Shown here: in pieces, positions 18,526-29,388 of the stretch
Layout of the letters: the number at the start of each line of letters is the position of its first letter
Position numbering within the stretch: position 1 is the first letter of the stretch
Source: Trinickia dabaoshanensis
Lineage (GTDB): Bacteria; Pseudomonadota; Gammaproteobacteria; Burkholderiales; Burkholderiaceae
Length of the DNA: 64,000 nt
Direction: 5' to 3'
Assembly (NCBI RefSeq): GCF_002879885.1
Contig: NZ_PNYA01000009.1
Location: forward strand, 165,033-229,032
The notes under the pieces: generated by a model
What the model was told of the DNA's origin: nothing
Seen by the model: only the letters and a program-made list of their open reading frames with translations
The model's database searches: none
Translations under genes and position numbers: made by a program

Positions 18526-20001
18526 TCAGGACAGCTTCTTCTTGAGCAATTCGTTGACCTGCTGAGGATTGGCCTTGCCCTTGGTCGCCTTCATGGCTTG
18601 GCCGATCAGTGCATTGAACGCCTTTTCCTTGCCCGCACGGAATTCTTCCACCGATTTTTGGTTCGCGGCCAGCACTTCGTCGATGATCGCTTCCAACGCG
18701 CCCGTATCGGAAATCTGCTTCAAGCCCTTCGCTTCGATGATCCGATCGGCGGCGCCTTCGTCGCTGGCCTTCTCGTCCCAAATCGCCAGGAAGATTTCCT
18801 TCGCGATCTTGTTCGAGATCGTCCCGTCGGCGATGCGCTGCAACACGAGGGCGAGTTGCGCGGCGGAAACGGGGCAGGCGTCGATCTCGAGGCCGTCGCG
18901 GTTCAGTTGCGACGACACTTCGCCCATCAGCCAATTGGCGGCGCTCTTCGCTTGCGCCGGCCCCGTCTTCGCGGCGACGGCTTCGAAGTATGCCGCCATC
19001 GCCTTGCTCGATGTGAGCACCGTCGCGTCGTAAGGCGTGAGGCCATATTGCGCGACGAAGCGCTGCTGCATCGCCGCCGGCAATTCGGGCATCTCCCTCT
19101 TCACGCGTTCGATCCACGCGGCGTCGATGACGAGCGGCATCAAGTCGGGATCGGGGAAGTAACGGTAATCGTGCGCATCTTCCTTGCTGCGCATCGAACG
19201 GGTCTCGCGGCGATCGGGGTCGTACAGACGCGTTTCCTGCACCACCGTGCCGCCGTCTTCGATCAACTCGATCTGGCGGCGCACTTCGTATTGAATCGCT
19301 TCCTCGAGGAAGCGGAACGAGTTCAAGTTCTTGATCTCGGCCCGCGTGCCGAACTCTTTCTGGCCCATCGGGCGCACCGAGACGTTCGCGTCGCAGCGGA
19401 ACGAGCCTTCTTGCATGTTGCCGTCGCAGATGCCGAGCCAAACCACGAGCGCGTGCAACGACTTGGCGTAGGCCACGGCCTCGGCGGCGCTGCGCATTTC
19501 GGGTTCGGTGACGATTTCGAGCAAGGGCGTGCCGGCTCGGTTCAGGTCGATGCCCGTCATGCCGGCGAAGTCTTCATGCAGCGACTTGCCCGCGTCTTCC
19601 TCGAGGTGCGCGCGCGTCAAGCGAATCGTCTTCTCGTAGGCGGCGGAGCCGGTCTTCTCGTTCGCGGGCACCGCGATCGTGACGGTGCCGCCTTGCACGA
19701 CCGGAATCTCGTACTGGCTGATCTGATAGCCCTTGGGCAGATCCGGATAAAAGTAGTTCTTGCGCGCGAAGATACTGCGCGGCGCGACCGTGGCGCCGAT
19801 CGCGAGACCGAAGCGAATCGCACGCTCGACGGCCCCGCGGTTCGCCACGGGCAGCACGCCCGGCAACGCCAAGTCGACCGGGCATGCCTGCGTGTTCGGC
19901 GCGGCGCCGAAACGCGTCGATGCACCCGAGAAAATTTTAGAGACGGTCGAGAGCTGCGCGTGCGTCTCCAGTCCGATAACGACTTCCCACTCCATGTTCA
20001 T
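18526..20001 (-). CDS. gatB: aspartyl/glutamyl-tRNA amidotransferase subunit B
   Basis: GatB phosphorylates the side chain of mischarged Glu-tRNA(Gln) or Asp-tRNA(Asn) within the GatCAB complex so that it can be amidated. The 491-residue product starts [10 protein letters not shown] and has the GatB core ([36 protein letters not shown]) and the C-terminal GatB/Yqey helical domain (about 350-490) that grips tRNA. ATG 20001 overlaps the gatA stop by 4 bp (ATGA, 19998-20001), so it is translated after gatA; an ATG two codons later is also possible. The frame upstream is a shadow of gatA. Confidence 0.96.
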   Translation of the reverse strand: MNMEWEVVIGLETHAQLSTVSKIFSGASTRFGAAPNTQACPVDLALPGVLPVANRGAVERAIRFGLAIGATVAPRSIFARKNYFYPDLPKGYQISQYEIPVVQGGTVTIAVPANEKTGSAAYEKTIRLTRAHLEEDAGKSLHEDFAGMTGIDLNRAGTPLLEIVTEPEMRSAAEAVAYAKSLHALVVWLGICDGNMQEGSFRCDANVSVRPMGQKEFGTRAEIKNLNSFRFLEEAIQYEVRRQIELIEDGGTVVQETRLYDPDRRETRSMRSKEDAHDYRYFPDPDLMPLVIDAAWIERVKREMPELPAAMQQRFVAQYGLTPYDATVLTSSKAMAAYFEAVAAKTGPAQAKSAANWLMGEVSSQLNRDGLEIDACPVSAAQLALVLQRIADGTISNKIAKEIFLAIWDEKASDEGAADRIIEAKGLKQISDTGALEAIIDEVLAANQKSVEEFRAGKEKAFNALIGQAMKATKGKANPQQVNELLKKKLS

Positions 20002-21500
20002 GCCTCCCGCGAAGCCGCTTGCGGCGCTTGGGTATGCCAGTCGGTGACGCGTTGGAACGCGTCGGCGATTTGCAGCATCCGGGCCTCGTCGAAATAGTTG
20101 CCGATGATCTGCAGGCCGACCGGACGGCCTGCGTTTGCGCCCGTGCCGAAGCCGCACGGCACGCTCATGCCGGGCAGGCCGGCCAAGCTGACCGAGAGCG
20201 TGTAGATATCGGCCAAATACATCTGCACGGGATCGTCGCCCTTGGCGCCGATGTCCCACGCGACGGAAGGCGCCACGGGGCCCATGATGAAGTCGCACTG
20301 CTTGAACGCTTCCTGGAAATCCTGCGCGATGATGCGCCGGATTTTTTGCGCTTGCAGGTAGTAAGCGTCGTAATAGCCGTGCGAAAGCACGTACGTGCCG
20401 ACCAGAATGCGGCGCTTGACCTCGGGGCCGAAGCCTTGCGCGCGCGACTTCTTGTACATGTCGAGCAAATCGCGGTACTCGGCCGCGCGATGGCCGTAGC
20501 GCACGCCGTCGAAACGCGACAGGTTCGAGGAAGCCTCGGCCGGCGCGATCACGTAGTAAACGGGGATCGACAACTCCGTTTTCGGCAGCGACACGGGCAC
20601 GAGCGTGGCGCCGAGCGCCTCGTATTGCGCGAGCGCCGCGTCCACGGCGGCGCGCACGTCCTGCGCGAGCCCTTCGCCGAAGTACTCTTTCGGCAGGCCG
20701 ATGCGCATGCCGGCGAGCGGCTTACCGGCGGGTGCGCCGGCCGAGAACGGCTGGCCGACGAGGCGCGTGTAGTCTTCATCGGGACGTTGCAGGCTCGTCG
20801 AGTCGCGCTCGTCGAAGCCGGCCATCGCGCCGAGCAGCAGCGCGCAATCGGCGGCGCTGCGCGCGATCGGGCCGCCCTGATCGAGCGAGGAGGCGAACGC
20901 GATCATCCCGTAACGCGAAACGCGCCCGTAGGTGGGCTTGATACCCGTCACGCCCGAGAACGACGCCGGCTGGCGAATCGAGCCGCCGGTATCGGTGGCC
21001 GTCGCCGCGGGCGCCAAGCGCGCGGCCACGGCGGCGGCCGAGCCGCCCGAAGACCCGCCCGGTACGGCGCGCTCGTCCCACGGATTGCGCACGGCACCGA
21101 ACGCGGAGTTCTCGTTGGACGAACCCATCGCGAATTCGTCCATGTTGGTCTTGCCGAGCGTCACCATGCCGGCGCGCGCGAGGCGCTCGACGACGGTGGC
21201 GTCGAACGGACTTTCGTAGCCGGCGAGCATTTTAGAGCCCGCCGTCGAATGCCAGCCGCGTGTGACGAACACGTCCTTGTGCGCGACGGGCAGCCCCGTG
21301 AGCGGGCCGCCCTCGCCGCGCGCGAGCCGCGCATCGGCTGCGCGCGCTTGTGCGAGCGTGAGTTCCGGGTCGACTTCGATGAAGGCGTTCAGCTCGCGCG
21401 CCGCGTCGATGCGCTGAAGATAAAGCTGCGCCAGTTCAACGGCGGACGTCGCGCGGCTTGCGAGCGCGCTCGCAAGCTCGCTCAAACTTTTCTCGTACAT
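19998..21500 (-). CDS. gatA: aspartyl/glutamyl-tRNA amidotransferase subunit A
   Basis: GatA is the amidase that releases ammonia from glutamine for GatCAB. The 500-residue protein belongs to the amidase-signature family with the Ser-cisSer-Lys triad: Lys in LPVAHKDVF near 78 and the serines in [13 protein letters not shown] near 150, plus [11 protein letters not shown]. It is the middle gene of gatC-gatA-gatB; gatC ends 42 bp upstream and gatB overlaps its stop. Confidence 0.97.
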   Translation of the reverse strand: MYEKSLSELASALASRATSAVELAQLYLQRIDAARELNAFIEVDPELTLAQARAADARLARGEGGPLTGLPVAHKDVFVTRGWHSTAGSKMLAGYESPFDATVVERLARAGMVTLGKTNMDEFAMGSSNENSAFGAVRNPWDERAVPGGSSGGSAAAVAARLAPAATATDTGGSIRQPASFSGVTGIKPTYGRVSRYGMIAFASSLDQGGPIARSAADCALLLGAMAGFDERDSTSLQRPDEDYTRLVGQPFSAGAPAGKPLAGMRIGLPKEYFGEGLAQDVRAAVDAALAQYEALGATLVPVSLPKTELSIPVYYVIAPAEASSNLSRFDGVRYGHRAAEYRDLLDMYKKSRAQGFGPEVKRRILVGTYVLSHGYYDAYYLQAQKIRRIIAQDFQEAFKQCDFIMGPVAPSVAWDIGAKGDDPVQMYLADIYTLSVSLAGLPGMSVPCGFGTGANAGRPVGLQIIGNYFDEARMLQIADAFQRVTDWHTQAPQAASREA

Positions 21501-21542
21501 ATCGGTTCTTTCCGTAGATCCTGCAATCCTGGACTGGAGCGG

Positions 21543-21842
21543 TTACTCGATCACCTTCGGGACCAGATACAGCCCGTCTTGCACGGCGGGTGCGCAGCGC
21601 TGAGCGGCGTCGCGATCGACCGTTTCGGTGACGGCATCCTCGCGCAGGCGCAGGGCGACGTCCTCGATCTGCTCGATCGGGTGCGCGAGCGGCGCGATGC
21701 CGGAGGTATCGACGGCCTGCATCCGCTCGACGAGCCCGAAGAACTCGTTGAGTTGGGCGAGGGTGTGCTCGCAGTCGGCATCGGCCAATTCGAGCCGCGC
21801 GAGATGGGCGATGCGTTTCACATCGGTCAGGGTCAAAGCCAT
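21543..21842 (-). CDS. gatC: aspartyl/glutamyl-tRNA amidotransferase subunit C
   Basis: GatC is the small clamp subunit that holds GatA and GatB together. The 99-residue protein starts at ATG 21842 ([19 protein letters not shown]), the family N-terminus, and continues with [18 protein letters not shown] and a C-terminal LREDAVTE segment. Upstream in-frame ATG codons lie in the leader and are not used. It opens the gatCAB operon, divergent from mreB, with a 382-bp interval shared by both promoters. Confidence 0.95.
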   Translation of the reverse strand: MALTLTDVKRIAHLARLELADADCEHTLAQLNEFFGLVERMQAVDTSGIAPLAHPIEQIEDVALRLREDAVTETVDRDAAQRCAPAVQDGLYLVPKVIE

Positions 21843-21983
21843 GTGTTCCACCGGAAACGAGGACTTCAGCGCAACGCGGAAAAAACGTCTGTTGCGCCAG
21901 TGGTTTAGGGCGTCGGATCGTGCCCTCGACGAGGGGGCCGGGAACGGCAAAAAGGACCGCCCGTTTACTACAAATAGGTCGAA

Positions 21984-21989
21984 ATTATA
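21984..21989 (-). promoter_or_regulatory. candidate -10 box of the gatCAB promoter
   Basis: On the minus strand the bases read TATAAT, a perfect -10 hexamer, inside the AT-rich patch at 21960-22000. This would start transcription about 135 bp before gatC. TTGGTT at 22009-22014 is a possible -35 with a 19-bp spacer, which is long. The mreB promoter must lie in the same interval but I cannot point to it. Confidence 0.45.
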
Positions 21990-22059
21990 AGGTATCATTA
22001 CGCGTTCGAACCAAACCCGGACCGGCCCCGCCTCTGGCCACTCGGCGCCTCAACAATAA

Positions 22060-23268
<1,209 letters not shown>

Positions 23269-23369
23269 CGTTGCAGGCATATTCGGCGCGCGCCCCTCGC
23301 TCCTTACGGATCGAGCGTTGATGCGCGCCGCAACATTCCCCGCCAACGTTCACGCTCTCGGCGTCGACC

Positions 23370-24464
23370 ATGGAATACAGTCCGCCGCCTCTATTTAAGC
23401 AAGGTCCGTCCGCGCTCGCGCGGCTCATCTTCTTCGTCGTCCTCTCGCTGGTGCTGCTGGTTTCCGACGCACGCTTCAAGACGCTCGAAGTCGTGCGCGC
23501 CGTGCTCGATGCGGGGCTTTATCCGCTGCAGCGCGTCGCGCTGTTACCGCGCGACCTCGTACTCGGCGCGACGCAGTTCGCCGTGTCGAGCAATACGCTG
23601 CGGCGCGACAACGATGCGCTCGCGGCCAAGAATCTGAAGCTTTCGCTGCAAGCGAACCAAGTCGCGACGCTCACCGCCGAAAACGCCCATCTGCGCGCGC
23701 TGCTCAATCTCACGCGCAACGTCGCCACGCAGTCGATCCCGGCCGATGTGCAGTACGGCATGCGCGATCCGTTCACGCAAAAGGTCGTCATCGGCCGCGG
23801 CTCGCAGCAAGGCGTGCAAAACGGCTCGCCCGTCGTCAGCGAGGACGGCATGATCGGACAGGTCACGCGCGTGTTCCCGATGCAATCCGAAGTCACGCTG
23901 CTCACCGACAAAGACCAAGCGGTGCCGGTCGAGATCGTGCGCACGGGCCTGCGCAGCGTCGTCTATGGGACCGCGACGGGCGACACGCTCGAGTTGCGTT
24001 TCGTGCCGATCAGCGCCGATGTCGTGGCGGGCGACGAACTCGTGACGAGCGGGCTGGACGGCGTTTATCCGGAAGGCTTGCCGGTGGCGAAGGTCGTGCG
24101 CGTGGATAAGCAGGCCGACACGGCGTTCGCGCGTGTCGTCTGTGCGCCGGTCGCGGCCGTGCGCGGTGCGCGCGACGTGCTCGTGCTGCATTATCAAAGC
24201 GACGTGCCGCCGCGCCCCGAAGTGCCGGAGGCCGCCTCGCAGTCGAAAGATGCCAAGGGCAAGAAAGCCGCCAAGGCCACCGAAAAAGCGGCTGAAAAGG
24301 CGGCGAAGACGGACGAGAAGGCCGCAGCGCCGAAGCCCGAAGACAAAAAGGCGAACGACAAAGCCGCGAACCCGGCGGCCGATAAGCGAGCCGAACCCGT
24401 CAAGGCCGACGCCAAAGCGCATGGCGCGGCCACCGCGCGCGCCGCCTCCGGAGCCCAGCGATGA
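23370..24464 (+). CDS. mreC: rod shape-determining protein MreC with Lys/Ala-rich tail
   Basis: MreC links cytoplasmic MreB to the periplasmic penicillin-binding machinery. The 364-residue protein has one membrane helix near 18-38, a periplasmic coiled coil (about 65-110) and the double beta-barrel domain (about 115-280; GSQQGVQNGSPVV, GLDGVYPEGLPVAKV). Residues 290-364 form a low-complexity tail made almost only of Lys, Ala, Glu, Asp and Pro, which the core family does not need. The stop overlaps the mreD start (ATGA at 24461-24464). Confidence 0.93.
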   Translation: MEYSPPPLFKQGPSALARLIFFVVLSLVLLVSDARFKTLEVVRAVLDAGLYPLQRVALLPRDLVLGATQFAVSSNTLRRDNDALAAKNLKLSLQANQVATLTAENAHLRALLNLTRNVATQSIPADVQYGMRDPFTQKVVIGRGSQQGVQNGSPVVSEDGMIGQVTRVFPMQSEVTLLTDKDQAVPVEIVRTGLRSVVYGTATGDTLELRFVPISADVVAGDELVTSGLDGVYPEGLPVAKVVRVDKQADTAFARVVCAPVAAVRGARDVLVLHYQSDVPPRPEVPEAASQSKDAKGKKAAKATEKAAEKAAKTDEKAAAPKPEDKKANDKAANPAADKRAEPVKADAKAHGAATARAASGAQR

Positions 24465-24973
24465 ATCGTCCGCAGTACATCCTGCTGCCGGTCAACCCCT
24501 ATTTCATCGCGTTCAGCCTCGCCGCGGCGTTCTTGCTGAACCTGATGCCGTGGGGCCGCTTGATCGGCATCCCCGATTTCGTGGCGCTCGTGCTGCTCTT
24601 TTGGAACGTCCATCAGCCGCGCAAGGTCGGCATGGGCATCGCATTCTTCTTAGGGCTGTTGATGGACGTGCACGACGCGAGCTTGCTCGGCGAGCACGCG
24701 CTCGCCTACACGCTCCTTTCATACGGCGCCATCACGATCCACCGGCGGGTGCTGTGGATGCCGCGCGGCTTGCAGGTATTCGCCGTCGCGCCGTTGCTCG
24801 TGATCGCGCAGCTCGTGCCGTTCATTACGCGTTTGCTGACCGGCGCGGGATTTCCGGGCTGGGGCCAGCTCGTGCACGGATTCGTCGAAGCCGCGCTGTG
24901 GCCGCTCGCTTGTTCGTTGCTGCTGATGCCGCAGCGCCGCCCGGCCGACAAGGACGATACGCGCCCCATTTGA
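24461..24973 (+). CDS. mreD: rod shape-determining protein MreD
   Basis: MreD is the integral membrane partner of MreC in the elongasome. The 170-residue protein has about five membrane segments and the family segments LNLMPWG, PDFVALVLLFW and GLLMDVHDASLLGEHALAYTLL. It is translationally coupled to mreC by a 4-bp overlap. mrdA begins 45 bp after its stop. Confidence 0.93.
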   Translation: MNRPQYILLPVNPYFIAFSLAAAFLLNLMPWGRLIGIPDFVALVLLFWNVHQPRKVGMGIAFFLGLLMDVHDASLLGEHALAYTLLSYGAITIHRRVLWMPRGLQVFAVAPLLVIAQLVPFITRLLTGAGFPGWGQLVHGFVEAALWPLACSLLLMPQRRPADKDDTRPI

Positions 24974-25018
24974 TGGCCGCCCCGAGCGCTCCTTGGTGAG
25001 CGCGTTTCGCGAACAAGC

Positions 25019-27457
25019 ATGACGGAATTCAAAAACACCCAGCAGCAGCTCTCGAGGTTTCGCTTTCGCGTAGCGGCGGCGGGCTTGTTCGTGCTCGCCT
25101 GCTTCGGGCTCTTGATCGTGCGCTTTTTGTTCTTGCAGGTCTGGCACTACAGCAAGTACTCGCTGCAAGCCGAGGAAAACCGCATTTCCGTTGCGCCGAT
25201 CGTGCCCAATCGCGGCATCATCACCGATCGCAACGGCGTCGTACTGGCCCGTAACTACTCGGCTTACACGCTCGAAATCACGCCCTCGAAGCTCAGCGAC
25301 ACGCTCGACCACGTCATCGATCAGCTCTCGACGGTCGTCGAAATCGATGCACGCGACCGGCGCCGCTTCAAAAAGCTGCTCGAGGATTCGAAGAACTTCG
25401 AAAGCCTGCCGATCCGCACCCGGCTCACCGACGAGGAAGTCGCGAGATTCACGGCGCAGCGTTTCCGCTTTCCCGGCGTGGACGTTCGCGCCCGGTTGTT
25501 CCGCCAGTATCCGCTCGGCACCACCGCCGCGCACGTTATCGGCTACATCGGCCGGATCTCGCAGCGCGATCAGGAGAAGATCGACGCCGCCAGCGAGCAA
25601 AACGACAGCGACCCGGATCATTACGATCCGCGGCTCGACGCGAACAACTACAAGGGCACCGATTACATCGGCAAGATCGGCGTCGAGCAGAGCTACGAAG
25701 CGGAACTGCACGGCTTGACCGGTTTCGAGGAAGTGGAAGTGACGGCGGGCGGACGCCCCGTGCGCACACTCTCGCGCACGCAGGCGACACCGGGCAACAA
25801 TCTCGTGCTTTCGCTCGACATCGGCTTGCAAGAGGTGGCCGAACAGGCGTTCGCGGGCAAGCGCGGCGCGCTCGTCGCGATCGAGCCCTCGACGGGCGAC
25901 GTGCTCGCGTTCGTCTCGGCGCCCAGTTTCGATCCCAATGCGTTCGTGGACGGTATCGACCAGCAAACGTGGGACGAGCTCAACACCTCGCCCGATCACC
26001 CGCTGCTGAACCGGCCGCTGCACAGCGCCTACCCGCCCGGCTCGACCTACAAGCCGTTCATGGCGCTCGCCGCCCTGACGTTGCACAAGCGCACCCCCGA
26101 TTGGGGCTTCCACGATCCGGGCTTCTATATGTTCGCCGGGCACATGTTCCGCAACGACGTGCCGCAGGGCCAGGGCTGGATCGACATGAACCGGGCGATC
26201 ATGGTGTCGAACGACACCTACTTCTACATGCTCGCGCACGACCTCGGCGTCGATGCGATTTCCAAGTTCATGAAGCCGTGGGGCTTCGGGCAACTGACGG
26301 GTATCGATATCGCGGGCGAGGCGCGCGGTATCTTGCCGTCCACGGAATGGAAGAAGAAAGCCTACCGCAAGCCCGAACAGCAGCGCTGGTACGAAGGCGA
26401 AACGATCAGCCTCGGAATCGGCCAGGGCTACAACTCGTTTACGATGCTGCAGCTCGCGCACGCCACGGCGACGTTGGCGAACAACGGCACGATCATGCGG
26501 CCCCACCTCGTCAAGGAGATCGAGAACCCGATCACGCGCGATATGCGCCTGACCGTGCCGCACGAAAGCGGGCGCATCGACGTGAGCCAGGCCGATATCG
26601 ACGTCGTTAAACGGGGGATGGAAGCGGTGACGAGCAATCCGTCCGGCACGGGTTACGAAGTGTTCCGCAACGCGCCCTACCTCGTGGCCGGCAAGACCGG
26701 GACGGCGCAGGTCTATTCGTTGCAAGGCGCGAAGTATCACGGCGGCTCGATCCCCGAACGCTTGCGCGATCATTCGCTGTTCATCGCGTTCGCGCCGGCC
26801 GACAATCCGACGATCGCCGTCGCATGTATCGTCGAGAACGGCGGGTGGGGTGCGAGCGCGGCAGGCCCGATCGTGCGCCGCGTGCTCGACTATTACTTGT
26901 TGCAGCGCGGCAAACCCGGCGTCTTGCAAGCGGCTGTCGCGCAAGCGGCCTCGGCCACGCAGGCGATCGCGGGTCCCGTCATCGGCGCGTCCGACAGCGA
27001 GGACGGCACGGCCGCGCCCGTGAAGGTCGCGGCCGGCTTCAGACCGCTGCCGGCGCCGGCCGTCTCGGCTCAACCGCCGCGCGACGCATCCGCGCCGTTG
27101 ATCGCCTCGGACGTGATCGGCGCGGCGCAAGGCGCATCGGCGAGCGGCGCGGCCGCGAGCGCGCCCGGTACGGCGGCGGCCCCGGCCTCGGCACTCGGCG
27201 CGGCCCCAAAGAACACCCCGGCCATGGGTGCATCGGACAATTCCGCGAGTACGACAGCGTCGGTCTCGGCCGTCGAAGCGATGCGCCGCTTGCGCGAAGG
27301 GCCCGCTTCGGGCGCCGCCGGCGACCGGCCCGCCCCCAAGCCGCGTAAGCGGCGCTCGCCGCCGCCCGATGCCGCCGCGAGCGACGTCGCAGCGCCGCGC
27401 GAAACCGGCAGCGAGACGGCGCCTCCCGCGCCGGCCGCGTCCGGCCCCAACGAATAA
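25019..27457 (+). CDS. mrdA: penicillin-binding protein 2 (elongasome transpeptidase)
   Basis: PBP2 cross-links lateral peptidoglycan with RodA as glycosyltransferase partner. The 812-residue product has a membrane anchor near 22-43, the pedestal domain (about 60-230) and the transpeptidase domain (about 265-620) with SxxK in PPGSTYKPF, SxN in MVSNDTYF and KTG in VAGKTGTAQ. Residues from about 630 to the end are a long Ala/Pro/Ser-rich tail with several charged patches, unlike the compact E. coli PBP2 of about 630 residues. rodA follows 11 bp after the stop. Confidence 0.95.
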   Translation: MTEFKNTQQQLSRFRFRVAAAGLFVLACFGLLIVRFLFLQVWHYSKYSLQAEENRISVAPIVPNRGIITDRNGVVLARNYSAYTLEITPSKLSDTLDHVIDQLSTVVEIDARDRRRFKKLLEDSKNFESLPIRTRLTDEEVARFTAQRFRFPGVDVRARLFRQYPLGTTAAHVIGYIGRISQRDQEKIDAASEQNDSDPDHYDPRLDANNYKGTDYIGKIGVEQSYEAELHGLTGFEEVEVTAGGRPVRTLSRTQATPGNNLVLSLDIGLQEVAEQAFAGKRGALVAIEPSTGDVLAFVSAPSFDPNAFVDGIDQQTWDELNTSPDHPLLNRPLHSAYPPGSTYKPFMALAALTLHKRTPDWGFHDPGFYMFAGHMFRNDVPQGQGWIDMNRAIMVSNDTYFYMLAHDLGVDAISKFMKPWGFGQLTGIDIAGEARGILPSTEWKKKAYRKPEQQRWYEGETISLGIGQGYNSFTMLQLAHATATLANNGTIMRPHLVKEIENPITRDMRLTVPHESGRIDVSQADIDVVKRGMEAVTSNPSGTGYEVFRNAPYLVAGKTGTAQVYSLQGAKYHGGSIPERLRDHSLFIAFAPADNPTIAVACIVENGGWGASAAGPIVRRVLDYYLLQRGKPGVLQAAVAQAASATQAIAGPVIGASDSEDGTAAPVKVAAGFRPLPAPAVSAQPPRDASAPLIASDVIGAAQGASASGAAASAPGTAAAPASALGAAPKNTPAMGASDNSASTTASVSAVEAMRRLREGPASGAAGDRPAPKPRKRRSPPPDAAASDVAAPRETGSETAPPAPAASGPNE

Positions 27458-27468
27458 CGGAGATAGGC

Positions 27469-28617
27469 ATGCAGATCGACAAGCGCGCCTGGCTCGAACG
27501 CTTCAAGAAAATGTTCATCGGTTTCGACCGTCCGCTCGCGCTGACGGTGTTCCTGCTGTTATGCGTCGGCATCGTCACGCTCTACAGCGCGAGCATCGAC
27601 GTGCCGGGCCGCGTCGAGGACCAACTGCGCAACATCTTGATCACGTTCGTGCTGATGTGGGTGCTCGCCACCATTCCACCGCAAACGCTGATGCGCTTCG
27701 CGGTCCCGCTTTATGCGTTCGGCCTGGCGCTGCTCGTCGCCGTGGCGCTGTTCGGCATCACCAAGAAAGGGGCGAAGCGCTGGATCAACGTGGGCGTGGT
27801 CATTCAGCCCTCCGAGATATTGAAGATCGCCACGCCGCTGATGCTCGCTTGGTACTACCAGCGCCGCGAAAGCTCGATCCGCTGGTACGACTTCATCGTC
27901 GGCTTCGTGATCCTGCTCGTGCCGGTGGGGTTGATTGCGAAGCAGCCCGATCTCGGCACAGCCGTGCTCGTGTTCGCAGCGGGCCTGTTCGTGATTTACT
28001 TCGCCGGCCTATCGTTCAAGCTGATCGTGCCCGTGCTCGTCGCCGCCATCATCGGCATCGGCCTCGTTGCGACGTTCCAGGACAAGATTTGTCAGCCCCA
28101 GGTGCAGTGGCCGCTGATGCACGACTATCAAAAGCATCGCATCTGCACGCTGCTCGACCCCACTTCGGACCCGCTCGGCAAGGGCTTCCATACGATCCAA
28201 GCGGTGATCGCGATCGGCTCGGGCGGCCCGCTCGGCAAGGGCTGGCTAAAGGGAACGCAGGCCCACCTCGATTTCATCCCCGAAAAACATACCGACTTCA
28301 TTTTTGCGGTGTTCTCGGAGGAATTCGGCCTCGCGGGCGAGCTCGTGCTGCTCACGCTCTATACGGCGCTGATCGCCCGCGGGTTGTACATCGCGGCCAA
28401 TGGCTCGACGCTGTTCGGCCGGCTGCTCGCCGGATCGTTGACGATGGCGTTTTTCACGTATGCGTTCGTCAATGTCGGCATGGTGAGCGGAGTGCTGCCC
28501 GTCGTCGGCGTGCCTCTGCCATTCATGAGCTACGGCGGCACGGCGCTCACCACGCTCGGGATCGCCGTCGGGCTCATCATGAGCGTCGGCCGTCAAAAGC
28601 GCCTGATGAAGAGTTGA
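27469..28617 (+). CDS. rodA: peptidoglycan polymerase RodA
   Basis: RodA is the SEDS-family glycosyltransferase that polymerises lipid II during elongation. The 382-residue membrane protein has about ten helices and the SEDS marks LYSAS, GAKRWINVG, QPSEILKI, KQPDLGTA, the extracytoplasmic GTQAHLDFIPEKHTDFIFA and the C-terminal PLPFMSYGGTA. CGGAGA lies just before ATG 27469. It closes the mre operon; convergent genes begin 45 bp downstream. Confidence 0.97.
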   Translation: MQIDKRAWLERFKKMFIGFDRPLALTVFLLLCVGIVTLYSASIDVPGRVEDQLRNILITFVLMWVLATIPPQTLMRFAVPLYAFGLALLVAVALFGITKKGAKRWINVGVVIQPSEILKIATPLMLAWYYQRRESSIRWYDFIVGFVILLVPVGLIAKQPDLGTAVLVFAAGLFVIYFAGLSFKLIVPVLVAAIIGIGLVATFQDKICQPQVQWPLMHDYQKHRICTLLDPTSDPLGKGFHTIQAVIAIGSGGPLGKGWLKGTQAHLDFIPEKHTDFIFAVFSEEFGLAGELVLLTLYTALIARGLYIAANGSTLFGRLLAGSLTMAFFTYAFVNVGMVSGVLPVVGVPLPFMSYGGTALTTLGIAVGLIMSVGRQKRLMKS

Positions 28618-28618
28618 G

Positions 28619-28636
28619 GGCGCGCGCTTGCGCGCC
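28619..28636. repeat. 7-bp GC hairpin between convergent rodA and Sel1-protein gene
   Basis: GGCGCGC (28619-28625) pairs with GCGCGCC (28630-28636) around GCTT directly after the rodA stop. There is no T-run. It may stabilise the rodA transcript end. Confidence 0.4.
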
Positions 28637-28662
28637 GCGCCGCTCATCCGACGTTTGCGTGG

Positions 28663-29388
28663 CTATTTCGACGGCTGCTTCTTGGCTTCTTTCTGCAACG
28701 CTTCGCTCAGGTCTCGGTACTTGAGCCGGGCAGCCGGGTCGCCCTGCGCCGCGGCTGCCGCGTAGTAAGCACGCGCGACGTTCAAGTTGCGCTGCACGCC
28801 GTCGCCGCCGAGTTCGTAGAACGAGCCGGTCACGTATTGCGCGGTCATATCGCCGCCTTCCGCCGCCTTTTTGTACCAAATGAACGCCTGCGCGTTGTCG
28901 CGCGGCGTGCCGCGGCCGTCGAGAAATTGATTGGCGAGCGCGAGTTCCGCCTGCACGTGCCCCTGCTCGGCGGCCTTGAGGAACCATTTGTGCGCCACGG
29001 CCGGGTCGCGCGCGACGAAATCGCCGTCGTCGTACATCTTTCCGTAGACGTACTGGGCGTGCGACATATTCGCCTCGGCCGCCTTCAGGAGCCACTTGCG
29101 CCCCTCGCCGACATCGGCCGCCGTCCCCTCGCCGTTGAGCAGCATCATCGCGTAGTTGAATTGCGCGAGCCGGTTGCCGCGATCGGCCGCGTCGTGAAAC
29201 TCCTTGAGCGCCGTGCCGAAATTGCCCGCGTTGTAGTCGGCGACGGCCGTTTGCGTTTCGTCGTCCACGACCGCTTCACCCTGCGATTTCGCGGCGGCCT
29301 GTGCGTAGGCGGCGCAGGTGCCCGCCCAGGCACTGACGGCCAGGATCGCAATCGATAACATCCGTGCCTTCGTCTTGCGTTGTCTCAT
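28663..29388 (-). CDS. exported Sel1-repeat (TPR-like) protein
   Basis: A 241-residue protein with a signal peptide (about 1-29, ending in an AYAQA-type site) and a stack of Sel1-like repeats from about 47 to 215. The repeat pattern A.Y..G.........A..WLLKAAE appears about four to five times (for example NYAMMLLNGEG, GRKWLLKAAE, HKWFLKAAEQGH, FIWYKKAAEGG). Such alpha-solenoids hold protein partners; the partner here is unknown. The start ATG 29388 overlaps the stop of the upstream aldolase gene (ATGA, 29385-29388) and has GAGG before it, so it is coupled to that gene. The tail is Lys-rich. Confidence 0.83.
   Translation of the reverse strand: MRQRKTKARMLSIAILAVSAWAGTCAAYAQAAAKSQGEAVVDDETQTAVADYNAGNFGTALKEFHDAADRGNRLAQFNYAMMLLNGEGTAADVGEGRKWLLKAAEANMSHAQYVYGKMYDDGDFVARDPAVAHKWFLKAAEQGHVQAELALANQFLDGRGTPRDNAQAFIWYKKAAEGGDMTAQYVTGSFYELGGDGVQRNLNVARAYYAAAAAQGDPAARLKYRDLSEALQKEAKKQPSK

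Noticed and set aside
20019..21908. 629-codon plus-strand frame opposite gatA and gatC
   Set aside because: Antisense to well-supported gatA/gatC, with no ribosome site and no motif.
24719..27130. 803-codon open frame on the minus strand across mreD and mrdA
   Set aside because: It is an antisense shadow of GC-rich mrdA: Arg/His/Asp-rich, with no family motif, and the plus strand has clear PBP2 motifs.
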